Shown here piece after piece: positions 7,427 through 14,862 of a stretch of DNA of 63,994 nucleotides. Under the pieces are notes generated by a model that was not told where the DNA came from, searched no databases, and saw only the letters and a list, made by a program, of their open reading frames with translations. Both the position numbers and the translations under genes were made by a program. Position 1 is the first letter of the stretch. Each line of letters opens with the position of its first letter. The DNA is from a virus. Location: positions 1 through 63,994 of the IMG/VR virus record IMGVR_UViG_3300036670_000273. One strand, written 5' to 3'.

Positions 7427-8490
7427 ATAAAAATAAGATCTAAATGATTATTTGTAAAATAGTTTTCTAAATGCTGTAAACATCCTGTTCTATTTTGATA
7501 TTCATATTTAACAAGATCATTCAAATCTTTAACCTTTTTGCTAGGTATATTATAATCGCCTAAAAACTTGCTCCAAAGAAACACAGTTTGACCAGACTTA
7601 AGTTTTTCAATCATTTTAATTTTACCTTCATAATCATTATCAAAAAAATATCTTGTAGTTGGAATTTCATTAAAGTCTACAATTTGTTTCTTAACACCAG
7701 TTAAACCTATCGAATTAGTCATAAACATAGCATCAATAGGACCTTCAAACACAGTAAAGTTACGACTTAAATCTGCAGTTAAAATACCAAATAACATAGA
7801 TATTTTATTTAGATTATCTGTATCTTCATCTGACATCTCTATAGGCTTTTTTAATCTATCATATATTCTTTGGATGTTCCATGTTTGATATTTAGGACCA
7901 CTGCCATCTAAATCTCTAGTTTGAAAACCTACAATTTTGTTATCTGCAGTTAAGTTAAAAACATATAATTCTTTACGACGAGGATCATATCCGAATTGCT
8001 TTAATTTATGATGAAGCAATCTACTTTTTAAATATGGATATGCTCGATAAGTTAATTCATTAATTGGATAGATGTTAAAGCCAAGTGATAATTCATCAAA
8101 TGTTAAAGCAAGTTCTTTGATTTTATCGAATAAATAAAAATCTAAAGATTCGCCATAAGATATACTTTTTTTATTTTCTTTAATGTAATTTAAAACATTA
8201 ACTCGATCATCACCTTCAAAATTTTCATTAAAATCTTGTAAAAATGAATCTAGTGATACATGCTCTGAACAGTTGTAACAGTGAATGTATAAATCATTCC
8301 AATAAAGGTTTCCTCGTTTTTTTCGTGTGTTTGTTGTAGAGTCTCCGCAATATGGACATGCAAAATTTAAACGATCTCTGCCTTCTAATAATTGTCTTTT
8401 GTCTGAGTGTGTATGATTACAATGAAGAACTCGGATTACTTTATCAATAATCCGAGATCTCATTTCAGAAGAAATTACTTCTGTTGTCAT
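7423..8490 (-). CDS. 61: DNA primase (T4 gp61 type)
   Basis: 355 aa. An N-terminal zinc-binding domain has Cys45, Cys48, Cys71 and Cys74 (CPYCGDS and CYNC). It is followed by the DnaG-type catalytic core with a TOPRIM-like glutamate in VFEGPIDAMF and an acidic FDND further on. In T4, gp61 joins the gp41 helicase and makes pentaribonucleotide primers. The length matches T4 gp61 (342 aa). It is four bases downstream of the gp32 gene and overlaps the next small gene by four. Confidence 0.9.
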   Translation of the reverse strand: MTTEVISSEMRSRIIDKVIRVLHCNHTHSDKRQLLEGRDRLNFACPYCGDSTTNTRKKRGNLYWNDLYIHCYNCSEHVSLDSFLQDFNENFEGDDRVNVLNYIKENKKSISYGESLDFYLFDKIKELALTFDELSLGFNIYPINELTYRAYPYLKSRLLHHKLKQFGYDPRRKELYVFNLTADNKIVGFQTRDLDGSGPKYQTWNIQRIYDRLKKPIEMSDEDTDNLNKISMLFGILTADLSRNFTVFEGPIDAMFMTNSIGLTGVKKQIVDFNEIPTTRYFFDNDYEGKIKMIEKLKSGQTVFLWSKFLGDYNIPSKKVKDLNDLVKYEYQNRTGCLQHLENYFTNNHLDLIFI

Positions 8491-8494
8491 TGTA

Positions 8495-9430
8495 TTAAAG
8501 GTCTAAACCGTTGATAAAATCATCAAAGTCATCTGAACCAGCAGCCTCAGGTATATTATCTACAACCTGAATAGATTCGCTTACTGGTGCCATGCGTGCG
8601 GTTTGAGTTCCGTCGTTAGTTGGAACTTGAGTTGCTCTGTTAGTTGGAGCTTTACTCGTAAGAGCGCCAATAGAAGAACCAGGTGAACTGAATTGAGAAA
8701 GAACATTCATAACCTTTGTTCGCTGCTCATCATTCCATACTTTGTAATCAAAGTTACCTAAATCAGGTGCATCTTTTAAATAATCTAATATTACCTTACG
8801 ACCTTCATCAGTATTACTAACAGCAGTTTCATTAATATTCATTGTTGTTTGTGATCCTTGAAATTTACAAGAATCATAATTAGGATATCCACCTTTTTTT
8901 GAAATAACTAATTCAAAATTCTTACCTTCAAACGGATCAAATATTTGAGTTGGTTCATCAAATTGTGGATTTAGTTCCTCATCAATTTTTGCCTTAATTT
9001 TGTAGCCAAATTTAATAACTTTAATTTGACCTTCAAGATCACGATTTTGCGGATCTTTAACAATCTGAACTAATCCATAAAATACTTCTCTACGCTTTAA
9101 TCCTTCTGATATTTTTTTATCAACAGCAGATTCACTGTTACGAAGTTTAAAGAATAAATCCTGTACTGGGCATTTGTCTCCAACCGTTGATGGTGAATCA
9201 GCGTAAAAGCCGTTACCTTCACGATCTTCTAACCAATATACAAATTTACGTACATAAGGTTTGCGTGGATTTTTAATATTAGGAAGAAACCTAATTAAAG
9301 AGCGGTAAGTACCGTCTTGACCCTGATCGGGTTTTGGTGAGTAAAGATCTGAACCTCCAGATCCTAGTCTATCTCCAGTGTCTAAGTCTTTAACGCTTAC
9401 GCTGAAAATGTCAAATTCATTTGTTGCCAT
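8495..9430 (-). CDS. 32: Single-stranded DNA-binding protein (gp32)
   Basis: 311 aa, close to T4 gp32 (301 aa). The OB-fold core contains IRFLPNIKNPRKPYVRKFVYW and a VGDKCPVQDLFFKL stretch; in T4 the equivalent region binds zinc, though the full Cys/His set is not obvious here. The C-terminus is the typical acidic recruitment tail (DDFDDFINGLDL) after a Ser/Thr/Pro-rich linker. It coats ssDNA in replication and recombination and partners UvsX, UvsY and primase; the latter two are encoded just downstream. A long 170-bp leader precedes it. Confidence 0.92.
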   Translation of the reverse strand: MATNEFDIFSVSVKDLDTGDRLGSGGSDLYSPKPDQGQDGTYRSLIRFLPNIKNPRKPYVRKFVYWLEDREGNGFYADSPSTVGDKCPVQDLFFKLRNSESAVDKKISEGLKRREVFYGLVQIVKDPQNRDLEGQIKVIKFGYKIKAKIDEELNPQFDEPTQIFDPFEGKNFELVISKKGGYPNYDSCKFQGSQTTMNINETAVSNTDEGRKVILDYLKDAPDLGNFDYKVWNDEQRTKVMNVLSQFSSPGSSIGALTSKAPTNRATQVPTNDGTQTARMAPVSESIQVVDNIPEAAGSDDFDDFINGLDL

Positions 9431-9571
9431 GTGATGTGCCTTTTTAATTTTTAAAATTTAGTTGTTTAAAAGCCTAACTTAACATTGTTTATTTTGCTTG
9501 CCCGGGATTTGCCAATATTCTTTGCCGTATTAATGCCTTTCAAAAGATGCTAATAAAATCAGTACCTTTGT

Positions 9572-9579
9572 TATTTATA
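9572..9579 (-). promoter_or_regulatory. T4 late-type promoter core TATAAATA
   Basis: An exact TATAAATA on the minus strand lies about 140 bp upstream of the gp32 start, in the 170-bp leader between the GroES-like gene and gene 32. The long leader also contains GC-richer sequence around 9500, which could be a translational operator; that part is speculative. Confidence 0.5.
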
Positions 9580-9600
9580 TATTCTAATTCTAAATTAGTT

Positions 9601-9888
9601 TTAAAAAATCTTAATATTTTTATCTTTAATTACTGCAATGATATCTTGTTCTATAATACTGTAAAAAATTTCATCATCTACAGTAAACTCAAAACCGGCA
9701 AGATCGTGAAACGCTACCAATGCACCAACATAATAATCAGGGTCAGTGACAGTTGAACCGATAGATACAATAGTACCTAAATATGGAGGGGCAAATTTAC
9801 CAGTAGTTTTTGGAATATAAATTGAACCGATTTGATCAGGTAATTTATTTTTTTTAATAAATATTCTATTTTTTATTGCTTTTATCAT
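9601..9888 (-). CDS. groES: GroES-like co-chaperonin
   Basis: 95 aa, the size of Cpn10. MIKAIKNRIFIKK matches the conserved first strand and GTIVSIGS the usual G-x-V-x-x-x-G segment. IIEQDIIAVI matches the conserved C-terminal strand. The mobile loop region (about 17-32) reads LPDQIGSIYIPKTTG, consistent with the GroEL-binding hydrophobic tripeptide. T4 uses gp31 in the same way to let host GroEL fold the major capsid protein. It stands alone in front of gene 32. Confidence 0.82.
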   Translation of the reverse strand: MIKAIKNRIFIKKNKLPDQIGSIYIPKTTGKFAPPYLGTIVSIGSTVTDPDYYVGALVAFHDLAGFEFTVDDEIFYSIIEQDIIAVIKDKNIKIF

Positions 9889-10001
9889 AATAATGTGAAA
9901 CTAAATTGAAAACTGTATATATAAAATACATCTAATTAAGTCTAAGAATAGATAGTAATGCTTAGCAAAGAATAAGTCTTTAAGTTCTCTAAATTTAAAC
10001 T

Positions 10002-10667
10002 TTATTTGTTATCTAAACATTTTAACTTTAAAGTTGATTGTAATATAAAATAAGAGTCAACTAGATCATCAATTGGTTTAGGAATCTTTTCGCTAAAGTC
10101 TTTACCTTTACACCAATTCCATATTATAGAATTCTCTAGAGATAAATCATTTAATACATTATCTTGAAATGATTTAACCATATAATGTTTATTTCCATTT
10201 CCCTTTCCTGCTAGTTTTTTAACATGAGATGGTTGAAAAATAAAAATGTTATCTGCGCCATAAGTTTCAGTTAATCGATATCTTAAAAAAGAATTATATT
10301 GAACAATGTCAATAAAAGAATTTCCAGTAGAACCATACGAAAATCCCTCTAGTGCAACCTGAACTTCATCATCTAGAATTGTTGACTTTAAATAATTAAC
10401 AATCAAATTTGCAATCATATCACCATCAATCAATTTTTCACGCTCTCTTAATAAAAAGTCTTTGTTTCCAACTAATCTATTATATGAAATTTGAGTTAAC
10501 GCATTAATGCTTTCTAATTCAACATGAGTTTGAAATTGTTTTAAAATTGGTTTTTCAGGAGATCTCCCTTTATTATTATAAAAAGAAATAAACTCATAAG
10601 AGTTATCTTCACGTTTAATACAAAGGCCCGGGCTATTAAGAGAAAAATCAATTCCTACGTAAATCAT
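10002..10667 (-). CDS. RuvC-like Holliday junction resolvase/endonuclease
   Basis: 221 aa with an RNase H fold signature: first acidic strand IYVGIDFSLNSPG (Asp7), second acid in ALEGFSYGS (Glu), and the C-terminal KPIDDLVDSYFIL with paired Asp residues. This is the catalytic pattern of RuvC-type resolvases found in phages and poxviruses. T4 itself uses the unrelated gp49 (endonuclease VII). Likely role: cleaving branched DNA before packaging. Its start overlaps the upstream gene's stop by four bases. Confidence 0.78.
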   Translation of the reverse strand: MIYVGIDFSLNSPGLCIKREDNSYEFISFYNNKGRSPEKPILKQFQTHVELESINALTQISYNRLVGNKDFLLREREKLIDGDMIANLIVNYLKSTILDDEVQVALEGFSYGSTGNSFIDIVQYNSFLRYRLTETYGADNIFIFQPSHVKKLAGKGNGNKHYMVKSFQDNVLNDLSLENSIIWNWCKGKDFSEKIPKPIDDLVDSYFILQSTLKLKCLDNK

Positions 10668-11038
10668 ATTCTTTTACCCAATGACGATCCTAATGCAGCA
10701 CCAACCAATCTACTTACTAATAAGTCATATAGTATTCCTTTTTGAATTCCTAATATTTTTGCAATTGCTTTTCCTATGGTAGATCCTAACGCAAAACCAG
10801 TAAGTCCACCAAAGATGCTACCTAATATACCTTCACTAATAGCTTCATTTAATATTTCATTTAAATCTTTACCATTATTATACTCAGCAATGATTTGACT
10901 AACAACAGAATCAACTGCAATTTCTTGATCTGCTGTTAACTCGTATGATTCAGTTAGCATATTGTGAATATCATTCATTGACTCTTTGTCTTCATCTAAA
11001 AAATCTTTAAATGTTTTCATATCTTTAAATGTTTTCAT
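10664..11038 (-). CDS. Capsid-targeted glycine-zipper (membrane-active?) protein
   Basis: 124 aa. The N-terminus carries a duplicated MKTFKD (an exact 18-bp tandem duplication of the start region, so two ATGs seven codons apart), then MKTFKDFLDED, which fits the capsid-targeting pattern with an L-D-E cleavage site. The C-terminal half is hydrophobic with glycine-zipper spacing (GSIFGGLTGFALGSTIGKA and GAALGSSLGKR), typical of peptides that insert into membranes. It could be a head-packaged protein that acts on the host membrane during ejection; this is inference. Confidence 0.65.
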   Translation of the reverse strand: MKTFKDMKTFKDFLDEDKESMNDIHNMLTESYELTADQEIAVDSVVSQIIAEYNNGKDLNEILNEAISEGILGSIFGGLTGFALGSTIGKAIAKILGIQKGILYDLLVSRLVGAALGSSLGKRI

Positions 11039-11049
11039 ATCTTTTTTAT

Positions 11050-11604
11050 TTAAGTTAAATTAACTGCTATATCTAATCTATTATATATAAATGTAATGTC
11101 AAACGTTTTGAACTCAACAGTGTTGCTTGAAAAGTTAAGATCTAATGACCCAACAGAAGACATTAACATATCTTTGAGATTAACTGTTACTAAAGCATAA
11201 CCCTCACCATCTAACATTTCAATACCAACGCCTTCTGGTATATATTGATTTTTGCTACCTAATGCATAGTAATAATCAAAAATTTCAACAGCCATCCAGT
11301 AGTTAACCCAGCCATCAAAAGCTTGCATTGTAACTGTTAAAGATGTATCAATTAATTCTTCTTTAGGTAAACTTGATCTAAACCGACGTGTAATACCAGG
11401 GGCATCATTTTGTTCAACTGGTGTGAAAGAAGGACCCGGTAAATTAATAGACTGTATACCGTAATTAAAAAAGTCAATAGGTTCTTTAATTAAACCGCCT
11501 GGCATTTTATTAAAATAGCTTCTATATTTATCTGCTATCTGTTTAGGTATAAAGTTTCTCGGAAATGAAAAACTAAATTGATTGTTTCTTGCGCTTACTA
11601 ACAT
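11050..11604 (-). CDS. Tail tube-like protein (gp19 superfamily)
   Basis: 184 aa. The pattern resembles phage tail tube proteins: an N-terminal strand with FSFSFPRNF, a central SINLPGPSF, LTVTMQAFDGWVNYWM, and a closing strand pair VEFKTFDITFIYNRLDI. T4 gp19 (163 aa) has the same order, with a tryptophan-containing helix in the middle and a final 'FEVTLAL' strand. It opens the run of tail and baseplate genes. It may be the tube itself or a tube-like baseplate cap (gp48/gp54 class). Confidence 0.6.
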   Translation of the reverse strand: MLVSARNNQFSFSFPRNFIPKQIADKYRSYFNKMPGGLIKEPIDFFNYGIQSINLPGPSFTPVEQNDAPGITRRFRSSLPKEELIDTSLTVTMQAFDGWVNYWMAVEIFDYYYALGSKNQYIPEGVGIEMLDGEGYALVTVNLKDMLMSSVGSLDLNFSSNTVEFKTFDITFIYNRLDIAVNLT

Positions 11605-11610
11605 ATTATA

Positions 11611-12474
11611 TTATATATCCGAGCTTGTAATTGTATTGACTCCAGTTATGTTTGATCTTAGTTGAGCCGCCGCCAATGCAAAGAAAGCTTTCTTTTTTGC
11701 TTTTGATTGATCAGCTTGTTGGATTTTTTTTATTGACTGAATATTTAGTCTTTGTAGTTTAACATTTTCTTCCGCCTTTTGAGCTTCTTTTGCTTGTTGT
11801 AATAATTCAATTGAAACTGATGATGAAATTTTATTGCTAAGTACATCGATTTCATTTGATAAATTTTGATTGCTAATCCGCAATACGTCTATTACTGTAA
11901 CTTGTTCAGCTATTAAGCTGTCTTTTTTCGATATATCAGTATTAACAATATCTATTTGTGATTGTAATAATGCAAGTTGTTTTGAATATTCTATTTGAAC
12001 ATCTTCAAGTTCTTTTATTTTTGTTGCCTTTGCTGCTTCATTAAACGCTAAAAAAGTTCCAGTATAAATAATAGATTCATCAGAATTTCCATCAGGATCA
12101 ATCATCATAGTAGAGATATAAAAACTTCTATTTTCTAAAGCAAGAATTTTTTGAGAATTATCTTTATCTATTCTAAAGAGTACTTCTCCAGTAGACATAT
12201 CTATATCTTGCACTTTTGTGTAATTTGGGATCCTAACTTCAGTATTGTTTCCAATAAAAACAATATAAATAGTACCAACATTACTTAAATCTATTGGTGA
12301 GTCAATTCCAGAGATTTCATCATATAATGTAAAAATAAAATAATCATCAAACGGCGATATTCGAATAACACCTTCACCTTGTGGTTTTGGTGTTTCATTG
12401 ACTGATAAGTTTTTAAATTTTTTATAAAATTGTACCTCATTTTTGCTAAGAGCAATGTCAGTAAGTATTTCCAT
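11611..12474 (-). CDS. Virion protein: beta N-domain plus long coiled coil
   Basis: 287 aa. Residues 1-150 form a beta-rich domain (FIFTLYDEISG, DLSNVGTIYIVFIG) resembling N-terminal attachment domains of baseplate or fibre proteins such as BppU. Residues about 155-250 are a strong coiled coil (heptads of Leu/Ile, many Gln and Lys). The last 30 residues are Ala-rich. It ends two bases from the next gene. A structural tail component is inferred. Confidence 0.6.
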   Translation of the reverse strand: MEILTDIALSKNEVQFYKKFKNLSVNETPKPQGEGVIRISPFDDYFIFTLYDEISGIDSPIDLSNVGTIYIVFIGNNTEVRIPNYTKVQDIDMSTGEVLFRIDKDNSQKILALENRSFYISTMMIDPDGNSDESIIYTGTFLAFNEAAKATKIKELEDVQIEYSKQLALLQSQIDIVNTDISKKDSLIAEQVTVIDVLRISNQNLSNEIDVLSNKISSSVSIELLQQAKEAQKAEENVKLQRLNIQSIKKIQQADQSKAKKKAFFALAAAQLRSNITGVNTITSSDI

Positions 12475-12475
12475 T

Positions 12476-13837
12476 TTATTCTATTATGTTTTGTATTTTA
12501 ACAGGTGATATCGCTGCTTTAATATTAAGCCTATCTCTAAATGCAGTTACATATTTAGTTTTAACAACGAGCTGCGCTGATATTTGATCTGATGTTTGGC
12601 CACTGCGATTTCCTACCGATGATCCTGTTGAAATTATAATGTTTTTACCATCTTTTTGACTAATTTGATTTACTACAGTTGCTACATTTGGAACAACTCC
12701 TAGATTTATTTTCATTAATCTCCTTCCATATTTTTTTACATTAAATGAAGTTAGTCTTGCATTTTTAATAATTTGAGTATTATCACTCCTGTTATAAAGT
12801 CTAAGAACATAATTAATTGCAAATGAAACTGCAATAGAACTATTTAAAATTATTGGTCTATATAATATAGGTTCATCAAAGTTATTAGTTTGAGAAACTA
12901 TTTGATTGCCTGTTTGTATAAACGTTAAGCCTATTTGTTCGCTTAACGTAATTTCATGTAGAACAATATAATTACCTCCTGCTGAATTAAGTTGTGCAAT
13001 AAAATTTGATAAAGAAGAGCCATTAACAAGACCACTTAATTCGAAATAATCACCAATTTGAGATTCTACAACATTACTATAAAGATTGTCATATATATCT
13101 CTATTCGTTATTACCGTTGCGTTAATTTCTTTTACATCATAAAAGTTATAACCATTAACAACCGTTGTTTTTAAAATACCAATTCCTCTTATTGTTAAAT
13201 AAGGCGACCCAATAAAACCTTGCCCTTGTGTTAACTTGTAAGCTAAATCATTTGAGTTGTTTACATTAAAATTAATATTCATATAGAATAAAGAAGGCAG
13301 CTGCCATTCTATATATGTTGAATACAACTTATCAGCAATTAAGAGAGGATCAGGATTAAAAACAGGAGTATCTGTTTTTAAGAAATTAATGGAAGATAAT
13401 ATAATTTCTTTATTATCACGTCTAGCCGTAGCTATTTCAAAAATAATTCCATCAAAATCTGAAAAAGAAAATCCTGCTACAAAATGTACTCTTATTCTAT
13501 CATATTCAATATTAATGTTTGGCGTAAAGGTTTGAATTAGATTAGCTGAATCTGTTAATTTTGGATCAAAATCGTTATATGGTACTCCTACACTAGTATC
13601 TAAATATGCATATTTAGTTTTTCCTTCATTAATCGGAACAACTGATATATCTCTGTAATTACCTATAATAGAAGAAACACTATCAGTATTAAAAACATAA
13701 GATCCTCCAGTATAATCATCCCTTAATATCTCTATTGGGTATGCACTTGTATTATATATAGTTGGATCAGCTTGGTCAGTATATACATACTCTACTAATA
13801 TCCCATCTGATAATTGTATAAATTTTGATGATTCCAT
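12476..13837 (-). CDS. Virion structural protein, probably baseplate/tail
   Basis: 453 aa with a beta-rich composition (IRVHFVAGFSFSDFDGIIFEI, FNVKKYGRRLMKINLGVV). There is no signal peptide or enzymatic motif. It is sandwiched between other tail genes with spacings of a few bases, so it belongs to the late virion operon. The specific role is not recognised. Confidence 0.6.
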   Translation of the reverse strand: MESSKFIQLSDGILVEYVYTDQADPTIYNTSAYPIEILRDDYTGGSYVFNTDSVSSIIGNYRDISVVPINEGKTKYAYLDTSVGVPYNDFDPKLTDSANLIQTFTPNINIEYDRIRVHFVAGFSFSDFDGIIFEIATARRDNKEIILSSINFLKTDTPVFNPDPLLIADKLYSTYIEWQLPSLFYMNINFNVNNSNDLAYKLTQGQGFIGSPYLTIRGIGILKTTVVNGYNFYDVKEINATVITNRDIYDNLYSNVVESQIGDYFELSGLVNGSSLSNFIAQLNSAGGNYIVLHEITLSEQIGLTFIQTGNQIVSQTNNFDEPILYRPIILNSSIAVSFAINYVLRLYNRSDNTQIIKNARLTSFNVKKYGRRLMKINLGVVPNVATVVNQISQKDGKNIIISTGSSVGNRSGQTSDQISAQLVVKTKYVTAFRDRLNIKAAISPVKIQNIIE

Positions 13838-13850
13838 TAAGTTTATTTAT

Positions 13851-14621
13851 TTACCACTGCAAAAATCTTGGAGTGTAATTTAATCCAATCCCAACATATG
13901 GGCCTATACCTTCACTAGTAACACCATATCCAATATGAAGCCCTAAGCCTAGTGTTTTTCTATTTTGTGATTGCAAATCTTTAAAACCAGCACTACTTTG
14001 ATCAATCATAATACCCTTTGCGCTATTAAATGTTGTACCTGGGTAATCTGTAGATAAGTTAACAAAGACTTCTTTTGTTTTTTTATCTCTTACAATTGAT
14101 GCAGTTAAAAAAATATTTTGTTCTAAATCAATTGTAGCCTCACCGAATGTTGCTTGATTTCCTAACACTAAATATGGAACTGTTGTTTTAATAGTCCTAG
14201 AACTATTTTTCCATGCTGTTGATGATTTTATTATGGCAGCAGATGTAAAGCTACCTAATATTGTATCAATTTTAATTACTTCAACATCTGTTAGTTTTTC
14301 AACAATTTTAGTTTTGTACTCAATAATAGTAATAGGAGTTTTATTTTTTTCAAATTTTAGTAACTCGTTTGCTTCATCAAGTGTTAAGGTGAGAGCCCTA
14401 ATTTCAGCTGCAGAGTTACCATTATTATCAACGTAATTACGAATAGTATCCTGTGATGCTTTTAAGTTATTGCTAATTCTAGTTGTTTCCCATTCTGCCT
14501 TTCTAGTTTCTTCACATTGCCTAACTAATAAAGTAAACAATACAGCAAACCCAATAAATATTAGTATTCTAGTATTTTTAGAATTTGTTAAAAATGAAAA
14601 TATTACTTTTAAAAAAATCAT
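13851..14621 (-). CDS. Membrane-anchored protein, spanin-like candidate
   Basis: 256 aa. A single N-terminal transmembrane helix at about 17-34 (ILIFIGFAVLFTLLV) is followed by a charged coiled-coil segment to about 110, then a beta-rich C-domain ending in strand repeats (LGLGLHIGYGVTSEGIGPYVGIGLNYTPR). This one-helix, coiled-coil, exported-domain layout is like i-spanins or Rz proteins of phages infecting Bacteroidota. It overlaps the small upstream gene by four bases. The spanin role is an inference; a lysis accessory or surface protein is the alternative. Confidence 0.5.
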   Translation of the reverse strand: MIFLKVIFSFLTNSKNTRILIFIGFAVLFTLLVRQCEETRKAEWETTRISNNLKASQDTIRNYVDNNGNSAAEIRALTLTLDEANELLKFEKNKTPITIIEYKTKIVEKLTDVEVIKIDTILGSFTSAAIIKSSTAWKNSSRTIKTTVPYLVLGNQATFGEATIDLEQNIFLTASIVRDKKTKEVFVNLSTDYPGTTFNSAKGIMIDQSSAGFKDLQSQNRKTLGLGLHIGYGVTSEGIGPYVGIGLNYTPRFLQW

Positions 14622-14860
14622 TTTGTTTCATTATATATTTGTAAAAGTTTATGTGGTGTAACTTCTGATGCTCCATATTTATTAATAAGATCATTCATAA
14701 AAATAAACTCATTATTTTTTAAATCATCAAGTTTATTAAAAAGAACATCTCGCTTTTCCGCTAAACTTATTATGCTTTTTTGCATTAAATCTATAGAAGT
14801 TTCAATTTCTTTATAGCTATCTACGTAATTTACTAAATTTGTTTTTTCCTTTTTATTCAT
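14618..14860 (-). CDS. Small helical protein, 80 aa
   Basis: Starts MNKKEKTNLVNYVDSYKEIE. It is predicted to be mostly alpha-helical with a heptad pattern (IDLMQKSIISLAEKRDVL). It overlaps the start of the membrane-anchored gene by four nucleotides and begins three bases from the end of the collagen-like fibre gene. It may partner the membrane protein, since two-component lysis pairs often have this spacing. No family is recognised. Confidence 0.6.
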   Translation of the reverse strand: MNKKEKTNLVNYVDSYKEIETSIDLMQKSIISLAEKRDVLFNKLDDLKNNEFIFMNDLINKYGASEVTPHKLLQIYNETK

Positions 14861-14862
14861 AA

